From contig JAUXRX010000021.1 in assembly GCA_030681645.1 (NCBI GenBank), positions 1-64,000 on the forward strand: 64,000 nucleotides of DNA, read 5' to 3'. The DNA is from Archangium sp. (lineage in GTDB: Bacteria; Myxococcota; Myxococcia; Myxococcales; Myxococcaceae). The notes beneath the pieces are model-generated. The model ran no database searches. It worked only from the letters and a program-made list of their open reading frames with translations, and was not told the DNA's origin. Of the stretch, positions 32,352 through 40,988 are shown in pieces. Both the position numbers and the translations under genes were made by a program. The number at the start of each line of letters is the position of its first letter. Position 1 is the stretch's first letter.

Positions 32352-33209
32352 ATGTACGCAGTCGCAGGAGTCTCGGGTCGAACCGGCGCCGCCACGGCCA
32401 ACGCGTTGCTCAAGCTGGGTCAGAAGGTGCGCGTCATCGTTCGCACCGAGGCGCAGGGCGAGCCGTGGAAACACAAACACTGTGAGATCGCCGTGGCCGA
32501 CCTCACCGACAGCGCGGCGCTCGCGGGCGTGCTCAAGGGCACCAACGGCGCGTTCCTGTTGCTGCCTCCGAACATGGCGGCCACCGATTACCTCGCCGAC
32601 CGCGCGGCCTTCCTCGAGAAGATGATCGCCGGGGTGAAGAAGTCGGGGATCAAGAACATCCTCTTCCTCTCGTCCATCGGCGCTCAGCACCCGCAGGGCA
32701 CCGGGCCCGTGGTCGCGCTGCACCGCGCCGAGAAGGCGCTCACCGGCGTCGTGCCCTCGGTGACGTTCCTCCGCCCCGGCTACTTCCTCGAGAACTGGGC
32801 CGGCTCGCTGCTGCACGCCCTCGACAAGAGCGAGCTGCCGCACTTCGGCTCGGTGCACGTGAAGTTCCCCCAGGTGGGCACGCACGACGTCGGCGTGGCC
32901 GCGGCGAACGCGCTGGTCGAGCACGTGCCGGGCACGCGCCACCTCGAGCTCGCCGGCAAGGAGAACTGGTCGGTGGAAGACGTGGCCGTGGTGCTCACCT
33001 CGCTGCTGGGCCAGCACATCAAGCCGGTGAGCCTGCCCGTCGACATGGCGAAGGACGTGTTCGAGAAGGGCGGCATGTCGCCCCACATCGCCGGGCTCTA
33101 CGCCGAGCTGTACCAGGGCCTCGCCCGCGGCCTGCTCGCCTTCGCGCACCCGCACGGGTTCCTGCGCGGGAACACCCCGCTGTTCGATACGCTCAAGACC
33201 CTCGTCTAG
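32352..33209 (+). CDS. NmrA-type NAD(P)-binding protein
   Basis: A 285-aa Rossmann protein of the atypical SDR (NmrA/HSCARG/QOR2-like) group. AVAGVSGRTGAATANAL is the dinucleotide-binding loop; NILFLSSIGAQ and FLRPGYFLENW follow the family order. The catalytic YxxxK is not obvious, so it may be an NAD(P)H-dependent quinone reductase or a redox sensor. ATG 32352 has a strong GGAGG six bases upstream, which decides the start. It is 20 bp from the trehalose gene and may be co-transcribed. Confidence 0.88.
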   Translation: MYAVAGVSGRTGAATANALLKLGQKVRVIVRTEAQGEPWKHKHCEIAVADLTDSAALAGVLKGTNGAFLLLPPNMAATDYLADRAAFLEKMIAGVKKSGIKNILFLSSIGAQHPQGTGPVVALHRAEKALTGVVPSVTFLRPGYFLENWAGSLLHALDKSELPHFGSVHVKFPQVGTHDVGVAAANALVEHVPGTRHLELAGKENWSVEDVAVVLTSLLGQHIKPVSLPVDMAKDVFEKGGMSPHIAGLYAELYQGLARGLLAFAHPHGFLRGNTPLFDTLKTLV

Positions 33210-33229
33210 CCCCGCACTCCTGCTCAGCC

Positions 33230-35452
33230 ATGCAGTCGCGCCTGCTGCTCGTCTCCAACCGGCTCCCGGTCACCCTCACGGCGGGTGAAGGTGGCCTGCA
33301 CGTGCAGCAGTCGGTGGGCGGCCTCGCCACGGCGCTGCTGAGCGTTCACGGCGCCAGCGAGTCGCGGTGGATCGGCTGGCCCGGGCTGGTGACTGACGTG
33401 TCCGGCGCCGAGGTGCTGGCCGCGCTCGCCCCCCATCGCGCCGTGCCGGTGCCGCTGTCCGCGGCCGAGGTGAAGGCGTATTACGACGGGTACTGCAACG
33501 GCGTGCTCTGGCCGCTGTGCCACTACCTGCTCGACAAGGTGCGGCTCGATCAGCGCGACGAATGGGCGGCGTACCGCGCGGTCAACGAGCGCTTCGCCGA
33601 CGCGGTGGCCGCGCAGTGGAAGCCGGGCGACCTCGTCTGGGTGCACGACTACCACCTCGCCCTGGTGCCCGCGCTGGTGCGCCAGCGCTGCCCCGGCGCG
33701 CGCATCGGCTTCTTCCTCCACGTGCCGTTTCCCGGGCCGGAGGTTTTCCGCATTCTCCCGCGGCGCGCCGAGGTGCTGCGGGGCATTCTCGGCGCCGACG
33801 TGGTGGGCTTTCACACCGCCAGCTACGCCTACAGCTTCGCCTACGCCTGCTCGCAGGTGCTGGGGCTGGAGCTCTCGGGCGACGTGCTCACGGACGACGG
33901 ACGGCCGGTGCGGGTCGGGGCCTTCCCCATCGGCATCGACGCCGACGCCTTCGCCGCGCGCGCGGCGACGCCCGAGGTGCGCGCCCGGGCCGAGGCGCTG
34001 CGCCTCGACTCGCAGGGCCGCAAGCTGCTGCTCTCGGTCGATCGCTTCGACTACACCAAGGGCCACGTGCACCGGCTGCTCGCGCTGGAGCGCCTGCTGC
34101 AGCTGAGGCCCGAGCTGAAGGACCAGCTGCACGTCATCCAGTTGATGGTGCCCACGCGCGAGCAGGTCGACGCCTACGCCGACTACCGGAGCACGGTGAA
34201 CGAGCTGGCCGGGCGCATCAACGGCACCTTCGGTTCCCCCACGCACACCCTGGTGCACCTGCTGCACCGCTCGGTCGAGCCCGACGAGCTCTCGGCGCTC
34301 TACGCGGCGGCCGACGTGATGCTGGTGACGCCGCTGCGCGACGGCATGAACCTGGTGGCCAAGGAATACGTGGCCTCGCGCATCGACGACGCGGGCGTGC
34401 TGGTGCTCAGCGAGTTCGCCGGGGCGGCGACCGAGCTCCACGAGGCCGTGCAGGTCAACCCCTACGACCTCGACGCCCTGGCCGGGGCCATGTCCCGCGC
34501 CATCGACATGCCGGTGTTCGAGCAGCGCCTGGCCATGGTCGCGCTGCGCAAGACGGTGCACGCCGGCGGGGTGGCGGGCTGGGCCGCGGGCTTCATCGAG
34601 GCGCTCGAGCAGAGCCCCGAGGCGACGCAGGGCGCGCCTTCCATCGCGCTCGAGCAGGCGATGGCCATCGTCACCGCGGCGCCGCGGCTGGTGCTGGTGC
34701 TCGACTACGACGGCACCCTGGTGGAGTTCTCGCCCAGCCCCCGCACCGCCACGCCCGACAAGGCGCTGCTCGAGCTGCTCACCCGGCTCAGCCAGCGCCC
34801 CGGCACCTCGGTGCACGTGGTGTCGGGCCGCTCGCGCGAATCGCTCGAGGCGTTCTTCGGCGAGCTCGAGCTGGGGCTGCACGGCGAGCACGGCCTCTGG
34901 TCGCGGCCCGACCGCAAGGCCGAGTGGCGCAGCCGCAGCCCGGTGCCCCCGACCTGGCTCGAGCCCGTGCGGCGCATTCTCGAGCGGGTGGCCCGGCGCA
35001 CCGATGGCGCGCTGCTCGAGGTGAAGTCGGGCGGGGTGGCCTTTCACTACCGGGCCACCGAGCCGCAGCTGGCCCGGCGCCGGCTCGAGGAGCTGCGCGC
35101 TGCGCTCGAGGGCGACGCGCAGGCGGGCGAGTTCGAGGTGCTCGAGGGCCGGCGCGTGCTCGAGGTGCGGCCGCGCGGCGTGAACAAGGGCGCGGTGGTG
35201 CCCGAGCTGCTGGCCAGCGCCCCGGGGGCGACCGTGCTCGCGCTCGGTGACGATCGCACCGACGAGGCGCTCTTCGCCGCCCTGCCGCCGGGGGCCGTGG
35301 CGGTTCACGTGGGCAGCGGCCAGAGCATCGCGCGCTACCGCGTGTCCGGCGTGACGGCGGCGCGGGCGTTGCTCAAGCGCGTGGCCGACACCAGCCGCGC
35401 CGATCGGACTCCGCCGCCCGAGGCCCTGCAGGCGAGCCCGTCGCCGGGTTGA
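33230..35452 (+). CDS. otsA-otsB: Bifunctional trehalose-6-phosphate synthase/phosphatase
   Basis: A 740-aa fusion. Residues 1-465 are a GT20 trehalose-6-phosphate synthase: LLLVSNRLPV, WIGWPG, VWVHDYHLALVP, FFLHVPFPGPEVF, SVDRFDYTKG and PLRDGMNLVAKEYVA. Residues ~480-725 are a HAD phosphatase: LVLDYDGTLVEFSP, VVSGRSRESLEAFFG, GLHGEHG, VRPRGVNKG and LALGDDRTDEALF. UDP-glucose plus glucose-6-phosphate become trehalose in two steps, giving osmotic, heat and drying tolerance, relevant to spore-forming myxobacteria. Both active sites look intact. A paired repeat follows the stop. Confidence 0.95.
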   Translation: MQSRLLLVSNRLPVTLTAGEGGLHVQQSVGGLATALLSVHGASESRWIGWPGLVTDVSGAEVLAALAPHRAVPVPLSAAEVKAYYDGYCNGVLWPLCHYLLDKVRLDQRDEWAAYRAVNERFADAVAAQWKPGDLVWVHDYHLALVPALVRQRCPGARIGFFLHVPFPGPEVFRILPRRAEVLRGILGADVVGFHTASYAYSFAYACSQVLGLELSGDVLTDDGRPVRVGAFPIGIDADAFAARAATPEVRARAEALRLDSQGRKLLLSVDRFDYTKGHVHRLLALERLLQLRPELKDQLHVIQLMVPTREQVDAYADYRSTVNELAGRINGTFGSPTHTLVHLLHRSVEPDELSALYAAADVMLVTPLRDGMNLVAKEYVASRIDDAGVLVLSEFAGAATELHEAVQVNPYDLDALAGAMSRAIDMPVFEQRLAMVALRKTVHAGGVAGWAAGFIEALEQSPEATQGAPSIALEQAMAIVTAAPRLVLVLDYDGTLVEFSPSPRTATPDKALLELLTRLSQRPGTSVHVVSGRSRESLEAFFGELELGLHGEHGLWSRPDRKAEWRSRSPVPPTWLEPVRRILERVARRTDGALLEVKSGGVAFHYRATEPQLARRRLEELRAALEGDAQAGEFEVLEGRRVLEVRPRGVNKGAVVPELLASAPGATVLALGDDRTDEALFAALPPGAVAVHVGSGQSIARYRVSGVTAARALLKRVADTSRADRTPPPEALQASPSPG

Positions 35453-35465
35453 TCGAGCTTCGTCA

Positions 35466-35528
35466 CCGTTCATCCCGAGAGGGTCGATCGAAATAACGAA
35501 CGAGCCCGTCACCGCTCGGGATGAACGG
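35466..35528. repeat. Inverted pair of dispersed-repeat ends (possible terminator)
   Basis: CCGTTCATCCCGAG (35466-35479) faces its perfect complement CTCGGGATGAACGG (35515-35528) across 35 nt. It lies between the convergent trehalose and kinase genes. Each arm resembles the start of the dispersed repeat with one base change (CATCCC for CACCCC). Confidence 0.7.
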
Positions 35529-35565
35529 GGCACGAGCCCCATTTTCTGTTTCGATCAACGGAGCT

Positions 35566-37974
35566 TCAGGGTTTGAAGTCAGCCAGCTCGTTGCGCAGGT
35601 GTGCCGCCCTGAGGTGTTCGGCGATCGCTGCGGGGGCCACGCCCTTCGAGGCTTCGCTGACGATCAGGTAGTACATGCCGCGGGGAAAGAGTTCGACCGT
35701 CTGCCCCGGCGCGAAGGTGCCGCTCAGCTCGTCCATCAGCCCGGCGGTGGTCCGCGACACCTTTTCCATCGGCTGACCGCCCGTGGCGCTGGCCTCGCTC
35801 TCCACCACCGAGAGCACCCGCGCGAGGTCCTTCACGTTGTGCGCGGTGTACGTCGCCGGGAGCCGGGGCTTCTTCACGGCCGGTGTCGCGACCGGGACCA
35901 CGGGAGCCGGCGTGGGCTTCGGCGCTTCGGTCCTCTCGGCGACGAGCTCGAAGGCGGCTGATGCGTCCTGCCCGGCGATCACCTCGACCCGCTTGCTGGC
36001 AGCCACGTAGCCCGGCTCATTCAGCTCGACCAGGTGGCTGCCCGGCGCGACCCCGGCAGCGCGTACCGGGGTCCGGCCCCGCGGCGCGCCGTCGATCGAC
36101 ACCGCCGCTTCGGGCTGCGAGGTCACCACCAGCAGGCCCACCTTCGGCGCCTCGGGTGCGGCTGGTGCAGGGAGCGGCTCCGGTGCGGCACGTGACTTCA
36201 CCAGCACCACGGCGAGCCTGGCTTCCCTGCCCGGCTGCACCTTCACGTCCTGCTCCGTGGGTGCGTACCCCTTCGCCCGCACCTCGATGGCGTGACTGCC
36301 GGCGGCCACCTTCGCCAGCTTGAGCGGCGTCGTGCCCACCCGCTCGTCGTCGACGTAGACGGTGGCCTCGGGAGTCGCGGTGACCAGCAGCGAGCCCGTC
36401 TGCAGCGCGCGGCCGGGCATGGGGGCGGGAGCCGGCTTCGGCTTGAGGGCGCTGATCAACGCGCGCGCTTCGGCGTTGTCGGGGTCGCGCTCGAGCACCT
36501 CGCGCGCGGCGGCCAGCGCCGGGCCCAGCTCGCCGTTGGCCTGGAGCTCCCTGGCGCGGGTGAGCGCGTCTTCGAGCTCGGCCTGGTCCTGCAGCCTTGC
36601 CAGGGCGATGTTGACCGCCGGGTCCGTCGCGTCGAGCGCGCGGGCCTTCGCGAGGATGTCGAGGGCCGCCTTGTACCGGCGCTGGCCCAGCAGGCGCTCG
36701 ACCTCGGCCACGTAGGCCCGGCCTGCGGCGTTCTGGTCTTCCACCGGGCGGACCGCCACGGGCGCGGCCTCGGGCGTGGGCGCGCTCACCGGCGCGGTCG
36801 GTCGCAGCGCCACGAACAGGCCCACCGCCAGCGCCACCAGGGCGAGCACCACGCCGGCGAGCAGCGGGGCGCGCGAGCGGGGCGTCGAGGTCGACGCGGC
36901 GGTGCCGAGGTCGACCTCGAGCTCGAGCGCGTTGGGCCGCAGCAGCTTCTTCGACACCGGGGTCCCCTCGGCTCGCGGAAAGGAGAGCGCGGAGGAGGAA
37001 GGGGTCGCGCCGCTGCGACCCTGCTGCTGCGTCGCAGACAGCTTGTCGAGCTCAGGCTGCAGCTCTGCCAACCACGCGGCCACCGCGCGCTTGCTGGACG
37101 CGAAGGGGCCGGTGGCCACGAAGTCCTCGAGCGCCAGGTGGAGCGTGTTCGCGTCAGGACAGCGGTCCGCCGGGCTGCGCGCCATGGCCCAGAGCACCAG
37201 GCGCTCGAGCTCCGGCGGGTAGCCGGGCACGATGCTCGAGGGCGGCGCGAGCGGCTCCTTGAGGACCGCGTGCAGCACGGCGGCGTCGTTGTCACCGCGA
37301 AAGGGCAGCCGCCCCGTCGTGCCCAGGTAGAGGCAGACGCCGATGCTGTAGACGTCGGCGCGTTGATCGACGGCGCCTTCCGCCGCGGAGATCTGCTCGG
37401 GCGCCATGTAGCGGAGCTTGCCCTTGAGCGTGCCCACCTGGCTGGACGCCAGCCGCCCCCGGGCCTTGGCCACGCCGAAGTCGAGCAGCTTCGGGGTTCC
37501 GTCGATCGAGACGATCACGTTCTGCGGGCTCACGTCGCGGTGCACCACCCCCAGGGGCTGCCCGGCGGCGTCGGTGGCGTGGTGGGCGTAGTGCAGGCCT
37601 TCGCAGACCCCCGAGAGCAGCTTCACCACGTGACCGGCCTGGAGTTTGCCCAGGCTCGCGGCCACCCGCAGCACCTGGGAGAGGGTGGGGCCGCGCACGT
37701 ACTCCATGACGATGAAGGGGACGCCGTCCACCTCGTCGATCTCGAACACCTGCACGATGTTGGGGTGGCTGAGGTTCGCGGCGAGCCGAGCCTCGTCGAG
37801 GAACATGTTGATGAACTCGGGGTCGCCGAGCAGGTTGGGCAGAATGCGCTTGATGATGACGGTCTTGTCGAAGCCGCCCAGGCCCGTCTGGCGGCAGCGG
37901 AAGACCTCGGCCATTCCTCCGGCGCCGACCTTCTCGAGCACCTCGTACTTCCCGATGTAGGGTGTGCTCGTCAC
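35566..37974 (-). CDS. Ser/Thr protein kinase with TPR-like and two PEGA domains
   Basis: An 802-aa Hanks-type kinase: Gly loop VGAGGMAEVF, IIKR lysine, HRDVSPQN, LDFGVA, MAPEQ (domain about 10-280). A membrane helix near 375-395 (LLAGVVLALVALAVGLFVAL) separates it from an outer part: TPR-like helices (about 420-510), PEGA 1 (TATPEATVYVDDERVG, GSHAIEVRAKGY), PEGA 2 (TSQPEAAVSIDGAPRG, GSHLVELNEPGY) and a ~100-residue C-terminal region of unknown fold (AHNVKDLARVLSVVE onward). GTG 37974 with GAGG six to seven bases upstream. It starts 8 bp after the stop of the porin gene, so the two form an operon. Confidence 0.92.
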   Translation of the reverse strand: MTSTPYIGKYEVLEKVGAGGMAEVFRCRQTGLGGFDKTVIIKRILPNLLGDPEFINMFLDEARLAANLSHPNIVQVFEIDEVDGVPFIVMEYVRGPTLSQVLRVAASLGKLQAGHVVKLLSGVCEGLHYAHHATDAAGQPLGVVHRDVSPQNVIVSIDGTPKLLDFGVAKARGRLASSQVGTLKGKLRYMAPEQISAAEGAVDQRADVYSIGVCLYLGTTGRLPFRGDNDAAVLHAVLKEPLAPPSSIVPGYPPELERLVLWAMARSPADRCPDANTLHLALEDFVATGPFASSKRAVAAWLAELQPELDKLSATQQQGRSGATPSSSALSFPRAEGTPVSKKLLRPNALELEVDLGTAASTSTPRSRAPLLAGVVLALVALAVGLFVALRPTAPVSAPTPEAAPVAVRPVEDQNAAGRAYVAEVERLLGQRRYKAALDILAKARALDATDPAVNIALARLQDQAELEDALTRARELQANGELGPALAAAREVLERDPDNAEARALISALKPKPAPAPMPGRALQTGSLLVTATPEATVYVDDERVGTTPLKLAKVAAGSHAIEVRAKGYAPTEQDVKVQPGREARLAVVLVKSRAAPEPLPAPAAPEAPKVGLLVVTSQPEAAVSIDGAPRGRTPVRAAGVAPGSHLVELNEPGYVAASKRVEVIAGQDASAAFELVAERTEAPKPTPAPVVPVATPAVKKPRLPATYTAHNVKDLARVLSVVESEASATGGQPMEKVSRTTAGLMDELSGTFAPGQTVELFPRGMYYLIVSEASKGVAPAAIAEHLRAAHLRNELADFKP

Positions 37975-37982
37975 GGTTGGCC

Positions 37983-39128
37983 TCAGAAGGAGAACGCGGC
38001 CATCACGTTGACGGTCGGGCGGTAGTCGTTCTTCCCGTCGTCGACGACGGGCACGGACACCTCGGCGCGGGCGCTCCAGTAGGTGAACGCGCGGTACGAG
38101 GCGCTGACCACCAGGGCGCGCTTGTCGAGCGGCGCCTGCGCGAAGGGTCTTTCCCGCGCCCAGTCGAAGCGCCCGGCCACGTCGATCTTCCAGAGCATCG
38201 CCGACGCCTGCACGTACACGCCGCTCTCGAAGGGCGTCAGGGTGCCCTCGCCGCCGAGGAAGCTCTGCGAGCCTTCGGCGCGGAGCAGCACCGGCCCCAG
38301 CTTCAGCTCGGCGTCGACGTCGGTGATGGTGAGCCGCGTCGCCGCGTTGGGGTCGATGGCGCCACTGTAGAAGGACGCGCCGAGCTGCAGGCTGCCGACC
38401 TTCCGGTCAGCGAAGAGCCGGACGCCCACCCGGGCCCCGAAGGCCTTGTCGGCGTTGTTGTCCTCGAGGTCTTCACGTCGCAGGTTGCGCGCGACCTCCG
38501 CTTTGGCGGCGTAGTCGGCGGGGCCACCGAGCCCGTTCACCACGTAGACGGCGTAGTCGAAGGTGGAGCCCGGGGCCATCGGCACCACCCCGCGCAGCTG
38601 CACGCCCACCGAAGACATCACCGCCGGGTTGACGGTGCGGTTCACCAGCGGCCGCGACACCATGTTCCAGCGGAACGAGGGGTGGAGCACCTCGTTGAAC
38701 TGCCCGATGGGAATGAGGAAGCGGCCCAGCCGCACCGTGAAGGCGCGGTGGGGGGTGAAGTCCACCAGGGCGTATTCGGCGAGGAACTTGCCGGGCTCGA
38801 ACTCGAGCTCGATCTCTGCGCTGACGTGCTCCCCCATGCGCGCAGAGAGAATGGGGTTGAAGTGCGTCATCAGGAACGTGGGCGGCTTGTCAGGGACAAA
38901 CGTCAGCACGACGTCGCCGTAGCCCGACCAGCTCGCCTCGAGGTTGAGCAGCGAGAGCGCCTCGCCGAAGGTCTTCGCCACCTTCTCCAGCGGCCCCGAG
39001 TCGGCCTCGGGGGCGGCGTCGAGCAGGTTGACCTCTGGCTCCTCTGTTCCGCCGTCTGGAGTCTGTGCGCTGGCGTACGCAGCACCGACGATGACGGCAA
39101 GCGACAGCATCCGACCGGAACAGCGCAC
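37983..39128 (-). CDS. Outer-membrane porin-like protein (OprO/OprP type)
   Basis: A 381-aa protein with signal peptide (MLSLAVIVGAAYASA), an acidic Pro-rich lead, then alternating amphipathic beta strands ending in a terminal Phe (NVMAAFSF), the outer-membrane beta-barrel signature. FTVRLGRFLIPIGQFNEVLHP and VSRPLVNRTV resemble phosphate-selective porin family proteins. Start GTG 39128 was preferred because GGAG lies about nine bases upstream; ATG 39110 is an alternative. It is followed 8 bp on by a Ser/Thr kinase gene, an unusual pairing. Substrate unknown. Confidence 0.8.
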   Translation of the reverse strand: MRCSGRMLSLAVIVGAAYASAQTPDGGTEEPEVNLLDAAPEADSGPLEKVAKTFGEALSLLNLEASWSGYGDVVLTFVPDKPPTFLMTHFNPILSARMGEHVSAEIELEFEPGKFLAEYALVDFTPHRAFTVRLGRFLIPIGQFNEVLHPSFRWNMVSRPLVNRTVNPAVMSSVGVQLRGVVPMAPGSTFDYAVYVVNGLGGPADYAAKAEVARNLRREDLEDNNADKAFGARVGVRLFADRKVGSLQLGASFYSGAIDPNAATRLTITDVDAELKLGPVLLRAEGSQSFLGGEGTLTPFESGVYVQASAMLWKIDVAGRFDWARERPFAQAPLDKRALVVSASYRAFTYWSARAEVSVPVVDDGKNDYRPTVNVMAAFSF

Positions 39129-39274
39129 CAAATCCAGCTCCTCTCGTGTGGGGGAATGGGAAATCCACGAAGTGGGGATGTGGCGCGGAGACATCCTGAG
39201 AAGGCGAGTGGCCACGCGCTAAGTTTGCGCGCCGCGCTCATCAGCCTCGAACCGCCGGGCTACAGTGACCGGCC

Positions 39275-40936
39275 GTGACCTCGCGAAGCCTCTGCGGCCT
39301 GCTCGTCGTCCTTCAGTCCACCTTCGCGCTCGCGGCCGGGCCGACTCCGGGGCGCTGGGAGTGCCAGTCGATGGGCGCCGACACCGACGCCACCGTGAGC
39401 GTGCGCGGCGCCGAGGTGGTCATCTACCGCGCGATGTACCCGGAGTTCGAAGGCAGGTCGTACAAGCTCGAGCACCTGTTCCGGCTCGAGCTCTCCGGCA
39501 CGAAGCTCGCGGGGCAGTTGTTCGTGCGCGACGACCCCAAGGACCCGTTCGCGCCGCTGCGCAGTATCGAGGGTGTGCTGGTGTCGGAAGGTGAGCTGCA
39601 GCTCGACGGCACGCCGTTCCGGCTCGTCGAGGCGGGGGAGGTCGGGTCCTCGACTCCGCTCGGACCGAACGGGCCCAATCTCAATCCGAGCGCGAGCGGA
39701 GTCGCGCCAGAACCGCGCACCCCGAGCGGCCCCACCCCGGTCACCCCGAGCGGAGTCGAGGGGCGCACCATCAGCCTCGGCTACTTCGCCCAGGTCGTGC
39801 GCAGCACCGCCACCGCGGAAGATCTGTTCGCGTTGCGCGCGGGCATCTCGCTCACGAAGGACGGGCAGGCGGCGCTCGATGCAGGCGAGGCAGCCTTCGA
39901 GCGCGGAGCGTTCGCGCCCGCGGCGGCCGCGTACCAGAAGGCGCTCGGCGCAGGCGTGCCCGTGTCGCGCTTCGCTGAGCACGCGGCGCGCGCGTGGTTG
40001 ACCCTGAAGGACTGCACGCACGCGGCGGACATGGTGGCCAGCGCGCAGCGCTTCGATCCCGAGAACCCGGACACGGTCACGCTCGTGAGCGACGCGGCGA
40101 AGGCGTGCCCGAAGCTCGCCTCGAAGGCGAAGCCGTCACGCGCTCCGAAGGTGACGCTCGAGCAGCGCCAGGCCGAGCTGGGCGGGAGCGTGCCGCCGCG
40201 CAGCGTGGACGAGGTGATGGAGATCCTCCGGCTCGACGAGATCAACCGCTTCCCTGACGCGGTCGCGTTCATCGCCACCCAGAAGGACGTGAAGGCGCGC
40301 GCGCTCCATGGGCAGCTCGAGCTCGCCTGGGCCGAGGGGCTCTCACTGCTCGCCGAGATGAACCAGAACCTCGCGGCGCGGCTGCGCGAGTTCACGGTGG
40401 CGAGTGAGAAGAAGGCCGCGGCCGATGGGCTGAGCGCCGAGGAGTTCCGCGCGCTCGGCGAGCTGAGGGCGGCAGTGATGGAGACGGAGCAGACCGCGAA
40501 GGTGCTCGAGGGCGCGGCCGCGGAACACCTCGCGCGGGGGCTGGCCATCGCCGCGCAGGTGATGAAGTCGAACCCGGACAACTACCTCGGCTATCGCCTC
40601 GCCGCTGACTCACATCGCCTCAAGCGCGACTGGAAGGCGTTCGACAAGATGCTGCTCAAGGTCGAGAAGACGAACCCGGGCAGCAACGGGCTCCTCTTCC
40701 TCAAGGGCGCCGCCGCGGCTCAGCGCGATCGCGATGCGGCGGCTGCGGTGAAGTACTTCTCGGCGGCGCTTCAGAAGGATCCGAAGTTCGCTCGGGCGCA
40801 GGCGCACCTGGTGTTGATCGCTCCTTCGCTCGACGAGGCGCGCGTCGAGCTTTCGAAGCTGGCGGCGATCAACCCGAGGCACCCGTTCGTCGTGTGGACC
40901 GCGGGCGCCATCGGGAAATTGGAGGAGGAGCACTGA
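39275..40936 (+). CDS. Secreted TPR-type protein with repeat-derived insert
   Basis: A 553-aa protein: signal peptide (to about residue 21, ...TFALAA), a small beta domain (RWECQSMGADTDATVSVRG; FVRDDPKDPF), an unstructured Pro/Gly/Ser segment (about 125-165) and a long helical TPR-like part (AFERGAFAPAAAAYQKALGAG; AAAQRDRDAAAAVKYFSAAL). The unstructured segment is built from at least three copies of the dispersed repeat (ASGV, TPSG, VTPSGVEG), so it grew by repeat insertion without loss of frame. GTG 39275 is the start. Function unknown. Confidence 0.75.
   Translation: MTSRSLCGLLVVLQSTFALAAGPTPGRWECQSMGADTDATVSVRGAEVVIYRAMYPEFEGRSYKLEHLFRLELSGTKLAGQLFVRDDPKDPFAPLRSIEGVLVSEGELQLDGTPFRLVEAGEVGSSTPLGPNGPNLNPSASGVAPEPRTPSGPTPVTPSGVEGRTISLGYFAQVVRSTATAEDLFALRAGISLTKDGQAALDAGEAAFERGAFAPAAAAYQKALGAGVPVSRFAEHAARAWLTLKDCTHAADMVASAQRFDPENPDTVTLVSDAAKACPKLASKAKPSRAPKVTLEQRQAELGGSVPPRSVDEVMEILRLDEINRFPDAVAFIATQKDVKARALHGQLELAWAEGLSLLAEMNQNLAARLREFTVASEKKAAADGLSAEEFRALGELRAAVMETEQTAKVLEGAAAEHLARGLAIAAQVMKSNPDNYLGYRLAADSHRLKRDWKAFDKMLLKVEKTNPGSNGLLFLKGAAAAQRDRDAAAAVKYFSAALQKDPKFARAQAHLVLIAPSLDEARVELSKLAAINPRHPFVVWTAGAIGKLEEEH
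39648..39672 (-). repeat. Dispersed short repeat in coding sequence (reverse)
   Basis: CCTCGACTCCGCTCGGACCG, reverse orientation, inside the TPR-protein gene. Confidence 0.75.
39684..39708 (+). repeat. Dispersed short repeat in coding sequence (degenerate)
   Basis: ATCCGAGCGCGAGCGGAGTC, a worn copy between the two clearer ones. Confidence 0.55.
39737..39763 (+). repeat. Dispersed short repeat in coding sequence
   Basis: Core CCCCGAGCGGAGTCGAGGGG, translated as VTPSGVEG, the same peptide frame as copy B in the kinase gene at 19.4 kb. A further partial copy lies just upstream at about 39717. Confidence 0.8.
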
Positions 40937-40951
40937 GCCCCTCACCCCCGG

Positions 40952-40979
40952 CCCTCTCCCCGCTGGCGCAGGGAGAGGG
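40952..40979. terminator. CCCTCTCCC-type hairpin between convergent genes
   Basis: Arms CCCTCTCCC (40952-40960) and GGGAGAGGG (40971-40979) with a 10-nt loop, in the 52 bp between the convergent TPR and glutamine synthetase genes. Its position suits a bidirectional terminator. Confidence 0.65.
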
Positions 40980-40988
40980 AGAACGACT

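Noticed and set aside
33224..35542. A 772-codon frame antisense to the trehalose synthase-phosphatase gene
   Set aside because: Composition is that of a shadow frame (His/Arg/Gln-rich) and the opposite gene has complete catalytic motifs.
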